NCBI GenBank assembly: GCA_029948255.1
Contig: JALIZF010001793.1
Coordinates: 244,001-308,000 of the forward strand
Length of the DNA: 64,000 bases
DNA from: Telmatactis stephensoni
Lineage: Eukaryota > Cnidaria > Anthozoa > Actiniaria > Isophelliidae
Direction: 5' to 3'
The notes below the pieces were generated by a model. That model was not told the DNA's origin, ran no database searches, and saw nothing but the letters and a program-made list of their open reading frames with translations. The position numbers were made by a program, and so were the translations under genes. This document shows positions 36,443 through 47,820 of the stretch, piece after piece (within the stretch, counting starts at the first letter, position 1; the number at the start of each line of letters is the position of its first letter).

Positions 36443-39400
36443 ATGAGCATCGCAAGCAAGGTACAAAACCTTAACGTTTTTGCTAATTATAAAGTATACT
36501 TTATTTAGTAATCTTATAAGCTTACACTAAATTGACATTTTATTTCTTCCAAAGGAGTGTAGGGTTTCGCCAACGTCCCAAGAAAACAGCGAAGACGACA
36601 ATTCTTGCAGTAAGCTTCAAACTGAACTTACAGTTAAAATTCAAGTCGATTCAAAGGACAACTCTCCACCACGAGAGAGATGGAGTCGTAAGATTGAGTT
36701 TCTTTTTGCCTGTATTGGATTTGCTGTAGGCTATGGAAACTTCTGGCGCTTTCCTTATCTTTGCTTTAAAAATGGAGGAGGTAGGTCGAAAAGAAATAAT
36801 CTCAACTTTGTGCTGCAAGGAATTTAAATCTTGACGAAAAGTGAAATCGATTATTCCATGGTCTTCCATGTCAACTGAAATATTTTTGGACAGTTTGCCA
36901 AACTTTGAAAACTAGAAACCTGAAATTCAAATAACTAGTTTTTTTCTTCAAGAATACTTTTATTCGAGGCATACATTCACAATCTTTGCAATACGTTTTT
37001 ACCAATTTAACTTAATGACCAAAAATGAAAAGAAAAAAAAAATTAAACGTGCGATAAAGCCGAACCAGCATTTAAAGAAAGCATCAGATGCCGACAATTA
37101 AACGATAAGCAAACTAATATAAATGTTTTGTTTCTGTAGGAGCATTTCTTGTTCCGTACATTGTTTTTCTATTCTTGGCTGGAGTACCACTGTTCTTTAT
37201 GGAACTTAGCATCGGCCAGTTATTTCAAGAAGGACCAGTTAAAGCATGGCAGAAAATAAACCCCTTGCTAGCAGGTATAGACTACTTGTTGAAATAGACA
37301 AGTTTTTTTCCCTGGCGTTTTTCGCTTTCAGCTTCGATTTTAGTCTTGAATTTTGGTGCAAAAGGACCTACTCATCATTAAGCTGGAATATTGTTGTACG
37401 GCATTCTATGTCAGAAAAAAGTGATACCAAAATTGATACCCTATCCCAAACCTGGGAGCTGAAAATCCATACTCTATTCCGCGGTACATACCCGTACAGT
37501 GTATATAGGGGACTAGCCTTCACCCCTCCCTCCCCCCTTCCCCCTAGTGTGTACGGATGTGCGTACACTTTTCTTCAAATGTCATAGTGATAGGTATAAA
37601 ATGGATTTTCAGTGTTCAATCCTAGCAAATCGATTGTCCACCGTGAACACCCTACACTACACCCCTGGTAACAACGAGTGAAATGCTTTTTCCTAAAAAT
37701 TCGTACATACTGTTCATTAATGATGTTCTCTGTGGATTTAGGCATTGGAATGGCAATGATAACCGTCTCGTTTCTTGCGTCTATCTATTACAACGTTATC
37801 ATGGCATGGAGCCTCTACTTCCTGTACAACTCGTTCCAGTCTGATTTACCTTGGGTGGGCTGTGATCATCCATGGAATACACCTGATTGTTATACCAACA
37901 ACTCTACACATATCAATGGTACTGGCGTTTCACCAAGTAGGGAATTCTTAGTGTAAGTGTTTTAGACTGCAATAATTCTAATAGTATAGTGACCAAGTGA
38001 ATGCATGACGTTGAGAGGATAAAGGGATAACGGTGAACTCTAGCTACGTATGGTGATCGGAATCTGTAATATTGCCCTTGAGCGTTTCTCTCCTGATAAT
38101 CATTAACGAAACGAAACGTCACGCGAAACAAACCTCTGTCTCTCAGGGTAGGGACAACACTGACATTCCAGCAACGTTTTTCTGCGACATTGCGCAAAAA
38201 AAAGCAAAGTTACACCGTGTGTCAACGCCTGCTGCAGTTACGAGTAACGTTGTGCATAAGAGTTGTAGAAGTAGAATGGGCTGCTATCCGTATTAGTCAG
38301 GTGACTGCAAAATAAAAGTTGGCAATAGCGTATTCCTAGCCTGCGTAGACAGGTTGTCAAAAGGGAAGGGGGAGGGGACGGGAGGGAGGACCGCTACCAC
38401 ACGCGATTCAGTCAAATTTTCTTAATCCACTCATACTAAATCAGTCTATCGTCAACAGACACAAGGTTCTGGAAATAACGAACAGCATCGAAGAACCAGG
38501 TTCATTGAATGTCCACCTGACAGTGTCACTGTTGATAGCCTGGGTCATGGTGTACTTCTGTATATGGCGAGGTATCAGGACAACTGGCAAGGTGGTTTAC
38601 GTCACAGTCACACTGCCTTACGTCATACTGTTGGTATTGTTTATCAAAGGGCTTACACTTCCGGGTTGTATTGATGGCATACTATACTACATCACACCAC
38701 AGTGGGACAGACTTAGTGATCCTGCGGTATGTATGTTGTTAGAAGATAGATTTGGCAAATCATGACAATAAATCCGCGACGTAAAGTGAGCAATGTGTCA
38801 CATTCGGTTGCTGGTTGACGTCGGTTACCGTGACAACACTAATCACGATGCTATTCGCGAGGATGTCATTTCAACTGTTTTTCAAAACGGAACTTCCATA
38901 TATATCCCATCCTTTCTCTGGTTGTGATATCTTATTATTATCAATATCAACGTTTACCATTTTACAGGTTTGGATTGCAGCGGCTTCCCAGATTCTTTAC
39001 TCACTAACTATTGGCTTTGGAGTCATCATAAACTTTGCCAGCTACAACAAACAAACAAATAATATCTATAGGTAAAATACCCGTATATTGCTCTGAAATA
39101 GCTCATCTACGTACTACTCCGTTTAAGACTCAAATAGGAGGTGGGTGTACGTAGAGAAGGGGGAGACACCGGGTCCCGTTTCTCAAAAGACCGTTAATTA
39201 TCTCACGTGACAAATCATCGAGTCTTCAAGTAGTAGACCCCTCGAAATAAGAAGTAACCTTCCTCCCTTCGAGGAGCAAGGGTGGTCGCGTCTTTTGACC
39301 TCTCGCCTAGCTGTCAGTTCTTTGGTCCCACTTTATGTCAGTTGAGTTTGCCGGTTAGTTCATTCTCGCCCTTGCTTCGAGGGTTTATCTCAGAGTCCTC

Positions 39401-42400
39401 CGGTTTTCCTCCTTCCATCAAAAACGAACTGCATGGTGAGTCGAGTTGGGTGTTTAGAATATTTAATGTAGCAAGGAGTGTGTGTGTCAGTGTATTAGAA
39501 ATTCATACGCATTTGATCATATTTCATATGGATAATTTGCGCAATAAATAAAAGTTCTAAACATTATGTTATTGTTCAATTACACAGAGATGCCCTGACA
39601 ATATCATTAGTTAACTGCACGACTAGTGTTTTTGCTGGGTTTGTTATCTTTACCTTTGTGGGGTTCATGGCTCATCAGCAAGGCAAGACTGTACCCGAGG
39701 TTGCATCGCAGGGTAAGACCCATTCCATACGCATCAGCCTCTGTCGAATTACAGGGTTCGTACGCCTCCTGGAAATCCTGGAAAATCCTGGATTTTTATT
39801 TTCTTCCTGGAAAATCCTTGAAAGCCCTGGATTTTTTACTAAATTCCTGGAGAACTCCTTGAAAACAGAAACGAATAAGTGTACATTTACTGAACATATA
39901 TATTCGTGTAAAAGCTCCGTTTATACATTCCTCAACTAGCTCAGCCAGTAAAAAACGTTATGCAAATGTATTTTGCTTGAGTGAACTAGTGAAAAACTCC
40001 TAGAACAATCCGGAAAAAAACTGAAAATCCTCCTTGAAACTCCTGGATTTATTGAATTCTCTGGGCGTACGAACCCTGGCATTACCTCTTTACAATGTCT
40101 TTACATTTGATCACCTCTCTAGCTATCCCTTTCCAGGAATAGGCATTTAAGAGTTTAACTGTACTTCGTTTCTGGCATAAAGAATAATGAATGATCCATT
40201 TTTGGTTGGAAGATAGGCAAACTAGAATGTAACAGCATTTACTGAAATTCCACGTTGACAGGACCCGGATTGGTTTTCATAGTGTACCCAGAAGCACTAG
40301 CGCAGTTACCATTGCCTCATGCATGGTCTGTTATCTTTTTCTTGATGTTAGTGGCACTAGGCATCGACAGTCAGGTAATTGGTGACCATAACCACTAGAG
40401 TAGATTTGGTATGACTGTGAAAACGGCACGGTCACGGCACGGTTACGCCAGGAATTTCGAATGTAGACATCACGACAGTGACACGGTCACGGCACAGCGC
40501 GATCACGACAGGAATATCGAATGTTTTTATAGACATCACGGCACTAAGCTAGACTACCACGACACGGCGTGGTCCGTTTCAAACTCATACGAAATCTGCT
40601 CTACTTTCTCCCTCTTTAACCTAAGCAGCAACACTTGGCCGGGAGAACCACCTCGGCACCTATGTTTTAATCCTGAGACGATGGAGGACGTACATTTAGA
40701 AAATCCTAGTCTTAAAGTTGAGCTTTTTTCCCTACATAAGTGTTTATAAAATAACCATCATATAACGCACGCTCTCATTGGCCGAAGGACGCGTATACTG
40801 CGAACTCTAAATATGCACACAGCACGTGCGCGCATATCTTAATTTTTTGGTCAATGTAAATGAATACTGAATGTGCTCGAAACCAATATAATGTATTTTG
40901 TAAAAGAAACAGAAAACTTGACCGCAGTGATGTGTGTAGATTTAGAGCACTCGGCTACGTCTCGTGTCTTAACACTTCTCTCGGCGTGTTCTGATCAATC
41001 TCCGCGTGTTCTAAACCTGCACACAGCACGCGCGCGCGTTTTCTATTTCTTCGGGAAACTTCTCCCTTTAAAAACAAAAAAAGCAGCAACAGCAGCAGCA
41101 ACAACAACAGCAACAACAATAACAACAACAACAGCAGCAGCAGCAACAACAAAATCGATACTCCTTCCGATCAAGATTTCGGTTGAACATGATATATACA
41201 TTACAAGCGCGATATTATTTCAGTTTGGACAGGTAGAAGTAGTAGCAGCAGCCATTATTGAGCAGTATCCAAAGCATCTACAACGCTACCGAGAACTAGT
41301 TGTACTCATCTTGTGTGTTGTCATGTTCTTGACTGGTCTTTCATGTGTTACTCAGGTAAGCAATCCACAGCGAGAAATTCAGAACGCGACATCCCCGGCG
41401 CAATTATATAACGAAGTAGCGAGATCTCATATCATGATATGACGCGAATCTATCCGTATACAACCATTTGAAAAAACGTCGGGGAAAAGGCCTCAAGCCT
41501 ACTCGACTCGCACATAAAAATTAGCGAAACTATAAAACCACATGAATATCAACACGACAATTCACATCTATATGGCCTCATCCTTATCCTTATGTAACAA
41601 AGAACTTTATTTTTGATGTTGAAAATCAAAACCAAAGCTGAATAGTGAGTGAAATATTGTGACTACCCATACTCCTTTTCGGTCTAGACGAGTGGAACTG
41701 AGGCCCCTCGGCCGACAACATTTTTTGAAATAAGTGCATCTAGCAGGAATTTCAGAAAGAGAATGTGGTCGCGTTTGCAGCCCGGTAACACGATGTAACT
41801 TTTCTTGCGACTTTAAGTTGTGCGCAACAACCTTTCGATGTGAGCGCAAAGTTGCAAAAGTTGAACTACAGGTACATTCTACTGCTGTAACTTTTGCGCA
41901 TTGGTGCAGCTGTGGGCACACGGTGCAACTGTTGCGTCCAACGTTGCACAAAAGTTGCATCGTGTGTGTCCGAGCCTTTAGTGGGCTGTGGGCACTCGCC
42001 CAATACCTCCAAATCGAATTTCAACCTCTGGCGCCCTGGTACACACAAAAAAGGATTATTTGAGAGAGGTGACAGCAGTTTGTCTAACTCACAGGCATAG
42101 ATAACGATGGACTATCAGGTGCTTGGTAGTGGCAGTGTTATTACCGGTATTAGAGCAAATTTCGTATGAGTGTGAAACGTTCGCGCCGTACCGTGACCGT
42201 GTTAGTGCCGTGTTGTCTATAAAAACATTCGAAATTCCTGCGGTAACCGTGCCGCGACCCTGCGGTGCCGTTTTCACACTCATACGAAATCTACTCTATA
42301 TGTAGTAATGTCATTTTTGTTTACTTAAGGGCGGTATGTACGTGTTTAACCTGTTTGACTGGTTTTCATGTGGTTTACCTCTTCTGGTCCTGGTTATTGC

Positions 42401-43765
42401 AGAGCTGATTACCATCGCTTGGATCTATGGTAAGTGGATCTTATCAAAATCAATAGGACTTGGTCCTCAAGGGTTATAAGCGACATTCAAGTTTACCAAC
42501 AAACTATTGTTATACTTCACATATAAAGTATTTTCGACGTTCTAGTGCGAGCCATGTCTCTGTCCTCTGATATTAACATGGTAGAGAGCCAATCAGCGCG
42601 CGCGTACTGTCAAATGTTTTATAAATTGTTTGACCAACGTTTGAGAGAACGTGAACAGAAACAGGAATGTGATTCAACTTTCCCCCTAACTTGTTGCTGT
42701 ATATTGAGGTCCATGCTGTCTGTGTCCCTTACATTGGACAATGTGGTCGACCACTATGCCATCGCCTACCAAAGAAATCATATGCTTGCCGCTTTTATGC
42801 GTGCCCCATAGAAAATTTGTCTTTTCAGGAGCCCAAAGGTTTGCCAACGACATACAGAACATGATTGGTCATCCTGTCTCAATTGGATGGGTTGCATGTT
42901 GGAGGTTTCTTTCTCCATTGGTCGCCATTGTAAGTATCGATACAGAAGTGTGCATAATTAAACTTAATGGATAGATGGATGGATGAATGAACAGAGGGAT
43001 GGATGGATGGGGAGGATGTCCGTAATAATCAAGTTCTAGCCTAATCATGACTGTAAGTACAAAACTTATTCTTCGTAGTTGATCTTTGTTATAAATCTGG
43101 TCAAATATCAACGTATTACCTATGAGGGTCGACCCTATCCAGTATGGGCAGAGTGTATTGGGTGGCTCATGACCTTGGCTTCAGTGCTATGGATTCCTGG
43201 TATGGCTATATACAAAACACTAAACAGCAAGCCCTCCCTACTACAGGTATGCATTATAATTAATTACTTTATTTAGACTATGTACAGAGAGATCTTGCAA
43301 TTTACAAATGCTCCATTGATATTATCAGTTTCTAATCATGACATCATCAAAGTTCTGATGAAATCAACAGTGCTTAATCATTAGTGACATCATCAAAACT
43401 CCAATGTCACAAAATATCTGACAGCACCAAAGCTCCAATGATGTCTTCAGTTTCTAATGACATCATCAAAGCTCCAATGATGTCACTAAAGTTTTTAGTG
43501 ACATCATCAAAGCTGCTATGACATCACCAAAGTTTCTAGTGACATCATCATATCTGTTATGATGTCATCAAAGCTTTTAATGACATTATCAAGTTTGAGA
43601 CAACCAAAGACAGCAGAGTTCAAGCTGATACATGTCCTTCTCTTGCAGCAGGGATCAAATGAATCCATCAAGATGTCCAATAAGTCATGTGACAGTTCAA
43701 ATGCATCACCACAGATGCAGGTGCTAAATACCACCACCATCAACTGTGAAGACATTGGTACTTGA
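36443..43765 (+). CDS. SLC6 family Na+/Cl- dependent transporter (amino acid/GABA/taurine type)
   Basis: Thirteen exons, 605 aa: 36443-36460, 36555-36780, 37140-37274, 37742-37952, 38459-38726, 38968-39071, 39588-39712, 40262-40374, 41224-41355, 42330-42429, 42829-42929, 43079-43246, 43649-43765. All introns are GT-AG, phases agree, and the sum is 1818 nt. The family normally has ~600 aa and 12 TM helices. Exon 1 encodes only MSIASK, but an upstream start is required because exon 2 has no Met before TM1. TM1 reads [14 protein letters not shown]. Gly65 occupies the place of the monoamine-binding Asp, so an amino-acid-type substrate is expected. Asn68 is in the Na+ site, YYN in TM3, the SYNK motif follows TM6, NCTTS is in TM7 (Cl- site), and GIDSQF in TM8 recalls GABA/taurine carriers. 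Loop EL2 has a Cys pair and NST/NGT glycosylation sites. The exact substrate is unknown. Confidence 0.94.
38359..38390 (+). other. G-rich tract in SLC6 intron 4 (G-quadruplex potential)
   Basis: Five closely spaced G-runs of three to five bases separated by one or two bases lie in the intron between 37952 and 38459, on the transcribed (RNA-sense) strand. Confidence 0.6.
39752..40078. mobile_element. ~327-bp inverted-repeat element in SLC6 intron 7
   Basis: Ends CAGGGTTCGTACGCC and GGCGTACGAACCCTG are inverted repeats. The interior repeats TCCTGGAAAATCC-like phrases in both orientations. CAGGG-type ends are common in hAT elements. The flanks CGAATTAC and GGCATTAC match at 6 of 8 positions, a weak target duplication. 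Confidence 0.8.
40396..40603. mobile_element. MITE, TAGAGYAGATTTCGTATGA family, copy B (SLC6 intron 8)
   Basis: Ends TAGAGTAGATTTGGTATGA and TCATACGAAATCTGCTCTA enclose repeated ACGGCACGGT / CACGGCGTGG phrases. It is longer than copies A and C because of an internal repeat of the GAATNTCGAATGT segment. Confidence 0.85.
41080..41155 (+). repeat. (CAA/CAG)n trinucleotide repeat in SLC6 intron 8
   Basis: Interrupted run of CAA and CAG triplets about 70 bp upstream of the exon 9 acceptor. It is open in the exon 9 frame as a low-complexity run but lies upstream of the splice acceptor at 41223, so it is intronic. Confidence 0.9.
42151..42298. mobile_element. MITE, TAGAGYAGATTTCGTATGA family, copy C (SLC6 intron 9)
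   Basis: Ends TAGAGCAAATTTCGTATGA and TCATACGAAATCTACTCTA. It is almost collinear with copy A at 15139-15287 and ends about 30 bp before the exon 10 acceptor. Confidence 0.88.
43325..43590. repeat. Degenerate TGACATCATCAAAG repeats in SLC6 intron 12
   Basis: At least eight occurrences of GTGACATCATCAAAG- or ATGATGTCA-like phrases with spacings of roughly 20-50 bp just upstream of the last SLC6 exon. Confidence 0.75.
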
Positions 43766-43857
43766 CTCTTAGATTTTAAAGATCTGGATATCCTTGTAAA
43801 TGATACTCTCCCTTTCTTGGTGATAAATATCTTTTAAATTTCTCTGTTTTGTGATTG

Positions 43858-43863
43858 TTTATT
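43858..43863 (-). terminator. Candidate poly(A) signal for TRAPPC6B
   Basis: TTTATT on the + strand reads AATAAA on the minus strand, 179 bp past the TRAPPC6B stop codon. Confidence 0.4.
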
Positions 43864-44041
43864 TTTTGGGTTCAGCTTTTCCACTACCAGATAAACACAA
43901 ACATTGCACACTGGTGGTTTGATGGCAACACTATACAAATGCTGTGGTCAAAATGCTGTAATGTGCACAATGTTATACTGTGTTTCCCTGTCTCTTCCAG
44001 TTAGTATGGTAAAAATACATAAATACCTATTTTTTACCAGG

Positions 44042-47000
44042 TCAGGTTTTCTGGATGACGATCTGGAATCGACCTGGAAATTGTACAATAATAGAGAGTT
44101 TCAATAAATAAGCATCACTAGATATTAGGCCACTTAGATATGCAAAAATAAAATGTGTCTTATCTACGGTGCGACTTACATAAGGCACAAACATCCCTAT
44201 ATATTATATGGGGAGGTTTACACCTTGTGTAAGTCGCTCCTTAGATTAGTTTAAAACAAGCAGTGATCAGCTCTCTTGAGCAAATAACTAGCTGGCTTCG
44301 ATTTCAGGAAACTTGGCCCAGGCAGATTGTGTTGTCTGCCATATTTCAATTTAGTATATAATCTAAAATAAAATCTTTAAAATATTCTTCTTAGCTAGGT
44401 TGAGCTACATGTATTTGTGAGGTATTGTCCAGACAAACAATGGATATTGAGTACAATGTTTAATAGTTGTATAAACTTACATGCTGGCATAGGTAGAATA
44501 TCTGATGTTACAGAACACACAATTCCAAGGTTAGCTAGACCACCCCTAATCAGACCACAAGAAAATGCCAAATACTGAAAGAAAAACAGACAAATAATTA
44601 TTACTCCCAGAAATATGGACTCTTGGATGATTTCTTTTGAATTCTGAAAAGCGCGCAATGTTACAATAAAAGTTACATCAATTCATTTCTAACTTTACTT
44701 GCAACATTGTGTACAACAGATCCAAAAAGAAAAACACCATTTTTCAAGGTTATCTGTGCAGATTTTGAACACAAATGCACAGAAAGTGAAATGTATTTGT
44801 TAAATATGTACAATTAAAATCTTGTACCTTGGGAGCTGCATCTGTATATTGTTTACCATTAGATATCTGTGTCAACAGCCTAAACTTATTGTCTTGTAGA
44901 ACATATACACCCTACAGAATAAAGCAAAACATTGTTCAATCATTAAATCATTATATACAAGTCTCATTATAAGAACAACATATTTTATAACATCGCTACA
45001 ATATGACACACACCCTCATTGGTTAATTAGCATGTGCAAGCATGCAAACATGCATCCTAAACTCACTGGCCAGCATGCTCATGTGCACATCAATTTTTCC
45101 TTTTTGTTTTTATCCCTGTCTTATTAAATCTCCTTGGAAAAATTGTCTGAGGAAAATTTTTATTCATTTTTTAATAAAATATTCCTTTTTAATATGAACA
45201 AAATGACCAATTGTTCATCCAAAAAGATGAAACAATATTCCTTTTCTTGTAAGTGCCCAACAAAAACTTGTAAATTGTTTATTTTGGTTAATAGAACATG
45301 TGGCTAAATGTAATTTAGGCAAAGTTAAAGTCAAGGCCGTTGGTCAGCAGTCTGCTGCTGCTGCAGGGTGCCTTCACCCTTGTTACAGGGCCGGCCCATG
45401 TGCTTGCTGCTGCTGTGTTACCTCCTTGCCACCGGGGACTGGCCCCCCTCGTGGTGGCATTAGAGCACCTAAGCCCAACCTCATCACTGCCGATGAGTTT
45501 AAATGTGGCTAAATGTAATTTAGGCAAAGTTAAAGTCAAGGCCATTGGTCAGCAGTCTGCCCTCCTTGCCACTGGGGATGGGCATCCCTCGTGGTGGCAT
45601 TAGAGCACCTAAGCCCAACCTCATCACTGCCGATGAGTTTAAATGTGGCTAAATGTAATTTAGGTAAAGTTAAAGTCAAGGCCATTGGTCAGCAGTCTGC
45701 CCTCCTTGCCACTGGAGACGGGCATCCCTCGTGGTGGCATTAGAGCACCTAAGCCCAACCTCATCACTGCCGATGAGTTTAATGGCTTATCATGTTTGGC
45801 TAAGTTATAAAAGAAATGGTCAACACTTATCATGCATCCATTGAGTTACAGGTGCAGACATGAGGCTGCTGGGCAGAGAAGCATATTAGTAATATTGTAC
45901 ACCAGAGTGACTATAGCTTCTTGAGTGCTTGTAGCAGCCAACCAAGTGATGTAGACATCGCTGGAATGGAATGGAGATTCCTTGTCTTGGAATCCTTATA
46001 ATTATATAAATGTATATTATCCTCACAATACTAATAGCTAACCTGATGGTTTGTTCTTAGATTATCAATCTGTTTCTTGAACAATGCAGTCCAAAAGTCT
46101 TTACAGACAAATTTCATAATGTCTAATTCATCTTTAAATCTTGGAGAGTCCTTTGTGCATCTGTCACACAAAGACAATACACAGTCAAGACTAGCATACA
46201 TATGGCAGTGGCAGATCCAGGGGGTAGAAGGGGTCCACGGAACCCCTCCTTGAAGGTTGTAAGCCATTTTTTGTCAAACATTAACCAAAGAATAGTAAGA
46301 GTATTATACAAAGCTGGGTTTAAGAAATGGAACCCCCTTGGAAAAATCCTGGATCCACTACTGTATGGATCATACTTAATGAAAAGCTTTTTTTGTACTA
46401 CTGTAATAACTTCATTTTCTTTAGCTGAAAAATTACTGTCTAGGTATAATACTAAAAACATAAGAGCTCGCATGGACAAACCAAGTGAGGATGCAAGTTC
46501 AGTATATGGAATTCATGGATTTTTCATCAGCCTAAAAAGATTTGTTTGCATGTTTACAAAAGAACATAATCAAGAGAACGAGACTCTACAACTGTACATG
46601 TACCCTTAGAAAAACCTTTGGCAGCTTAAATTGGTGTATTGTTCTGGTAATAGTAAATAATCTGTGCTATATGGTAAACGGTCAGTAAGTGGTGGATAAG
46701 TGGCCAGTAAGTGTTTGATAATGGTTGGTAAGTGGTAGATAAGTGGTAGATAAGTGGTTGGTAAGTAGTTGGTAAGTGGTCAATAACAGTAAATGGTCAA
46801 TAAGTGATCAATAGAGTGGATTTCGTATGACTATGCAAATGGCATTGCATGATCACAGTACTGTTACAGTGAATGTTTTTATTGCCATCACAGCACTGAC
46901 AAAGCTTATTTGCTATGTCACTGCTGAGATGTCTATAAAAACATGGCATGGTGGTTGATAAGACAGTGATTGGTAAGGTCACAGCAAGGTAACAGCAACG

Positions 47001-47722
47001 GTAACAGTAAGTGGTTGATGAACCAAGTTATCGACCACTTAATAGGGAGCTTAAGCAGGAGATGTTTTTGTCAACGTGGACGTCTCCGCAGTGTACGTTC
47101 TTCTTCATCCGTTCGCTATCATAGATGATGTGTCCGTTTTCGTTAGGCAGAAGGTCAGTTAAGGCTTTTTCACCTCCTACCAAGAATGGCAACCTCATCT
47201 ATGACGGTTAACGGATGAACGAAAACGCACATGTGGCGTCTGTGTTGACAAAAACGTCTTCTGCTTAAGCTCCCTACTGTATTGTGCGGATTGTTCACTA
47301 TAACCACCAGTATTTGTTCTATTATCAGTCTCCCTCAATTATTTTGAATGACTTCTGACGTCTCACACTGGTAGTAGATGTGCAGTTTTATCAAAAATAC
47401 CCTAAAAGTGGGACAATGTAGAGAGTCTGTAACGGTAAATATAGCTCATTTTAATAAACTAACCTTTCTACAAGTCTTTGTCCAACATTATAACCCATTC
47501 GTTCAAGCGTTTGGGTTGCATCACTCTATCATCAACATCGATCAAAGAACACATTTCAGAGCAAAATCCAAATTCATTTTGACATATTTTTTACAAGGGC
47601 AAAACAGTAGTATTTTATACTGCATGTACTATTACCTCAATAAACTTTCCCTGTCTTTCTCTGTGAATATAGTTCACTATTTCCATATGAAGAAATTCAA
47701 AAGCTGAATCCACTTCCGCCAT
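44042..47722 (-). CDS. TRAPPC6B: Trafficking protein particle complex subunit 6 (TRAPPC6B-like)
   Basis: Six exons on the minus strand: 47722-47636, 47525-47464, 46160-46043, 44911-44828, 44574-44481 and 44073-44042. They total 477 nt, 158 aa, which matches the length of vertebrate TRAPPC6B. All junctions are GT-AG with matching phases. Family signatures are clear: FKDELDIMKFVCKDFW and FKKQIDNLRTNHQ (exon 3), YVLQDNKFRLLTQ (exon 4), YLAFSCGLIRGGLANLG and MPAC (exon 5), and FQIVIQK at the C-terminus (exon 6). The last exon is only 32 bp; it is needed because reading through the perfect GTAAGT donor of exon 5 loses the conserved tail. The protein is a small Bet3-fold subunit of the TRAPP tethering complex and Rab exchange factor, acting in ER-Golgi traffic. 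The gene starts 98 bp from FPGT, in divergent orientation. Confidence 0.95.
44103..44108 (+). terminator. Candidate poly(A) signal for SLC6
   Basis: First AATAAA after the SLC6 stop, 337 nt downstream. A second is at 44147-44152. Using either would place the SLC6 3' UTR antisense to the last TRAPPC6B exon (44042-44073). Confidence 0.4.
45297..45785. repeat. Three-copy tandem repeat in TRAPPC6B intron 3
   Basis: Units starting GTGGCTAAATGTAATTTAGG begin at about 45300, 45505 and 45646, each ending CATCACTGCCGATGAGTTT. The last two are about 141 bp and nearly identical. The first is ~205 bp because it contains an extra GC-rich, CTG-repeat-bearing block around 45355-45420. Confidence 0.92.
46675..46812. 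repeat. Degenerate GGTAAGTGGT repeats in TRAPPC6B intron 2
   Basis: About ten copies of variants of a 13-15-bp unit such as GGTAGATAAGTGGT and GGTTGGTAAGTGGT, leading directly into the decayed MITE at 46812. Confidence 0.75.
46812..46945. mobile_element. Decayed MITE, TAGAGYAGATTTCGTATGA family
   Basis: The left end TAGAGTGGATTTCGTATGA matches the family at 15139, 40396 and 42151. The interior is diverged and the right end is not cleanly preserved. It lies in TRAPPC6B intron 2. Confidence 0.5.
47043..47276. mobile_element. ~230-bp MITE with TAGGGAGCTTAAGCAG ends (TRAPPC6B intron 2)
   Basis: Ends TAGGGAGCTTAAGCAG and CTGCTTAAGCTCCCTA are inverted repeats, extending inwards through GTTTTTGTCAACG / TTGACAAAAAC and CATCCGTTCG / CGGATGAACG. 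A TA dinucleotide borders each end. Confidence 0.85.
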
Positions 47723-47820
47723 TTTGAATTTTTGCGATCAAATCTGGTTTGGTGACAGTAACATGACCTTGTCACCCACTCCGCTGATATTTATTCGCTG
47801 GCTCAAGCGTCTAGTTAAAC
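47723..47820. promoter_or_regulatory. Probable bidirectional promoter, TRAPPC6B / FPGT
   Basis: Only 98 bp separate the two divergent start codons, so both 5' UTRs and a shared core promoter must lie here, unless transcription starts inside the opposite gene. No TATA box is placed convincingly for either gene. A TGACCTTG motif at 47764-47771 resembles a nuclear-receptor half-site, which is only suggestive. Both genes encode housekeeping proteins, which fits a shared constitutive promoter. Confidence 0.7.

Noticed and set aside
40873..41223. Upstream extension of SLC6 exon 9 as coding sequence
   Set aside because: The open frame continues upstream of exon 9, but the alignment to the family starts at FGQVEVV right after a TTTCAG acceptor; the upstream part includes a CAA/CAG repeat and is intronic.
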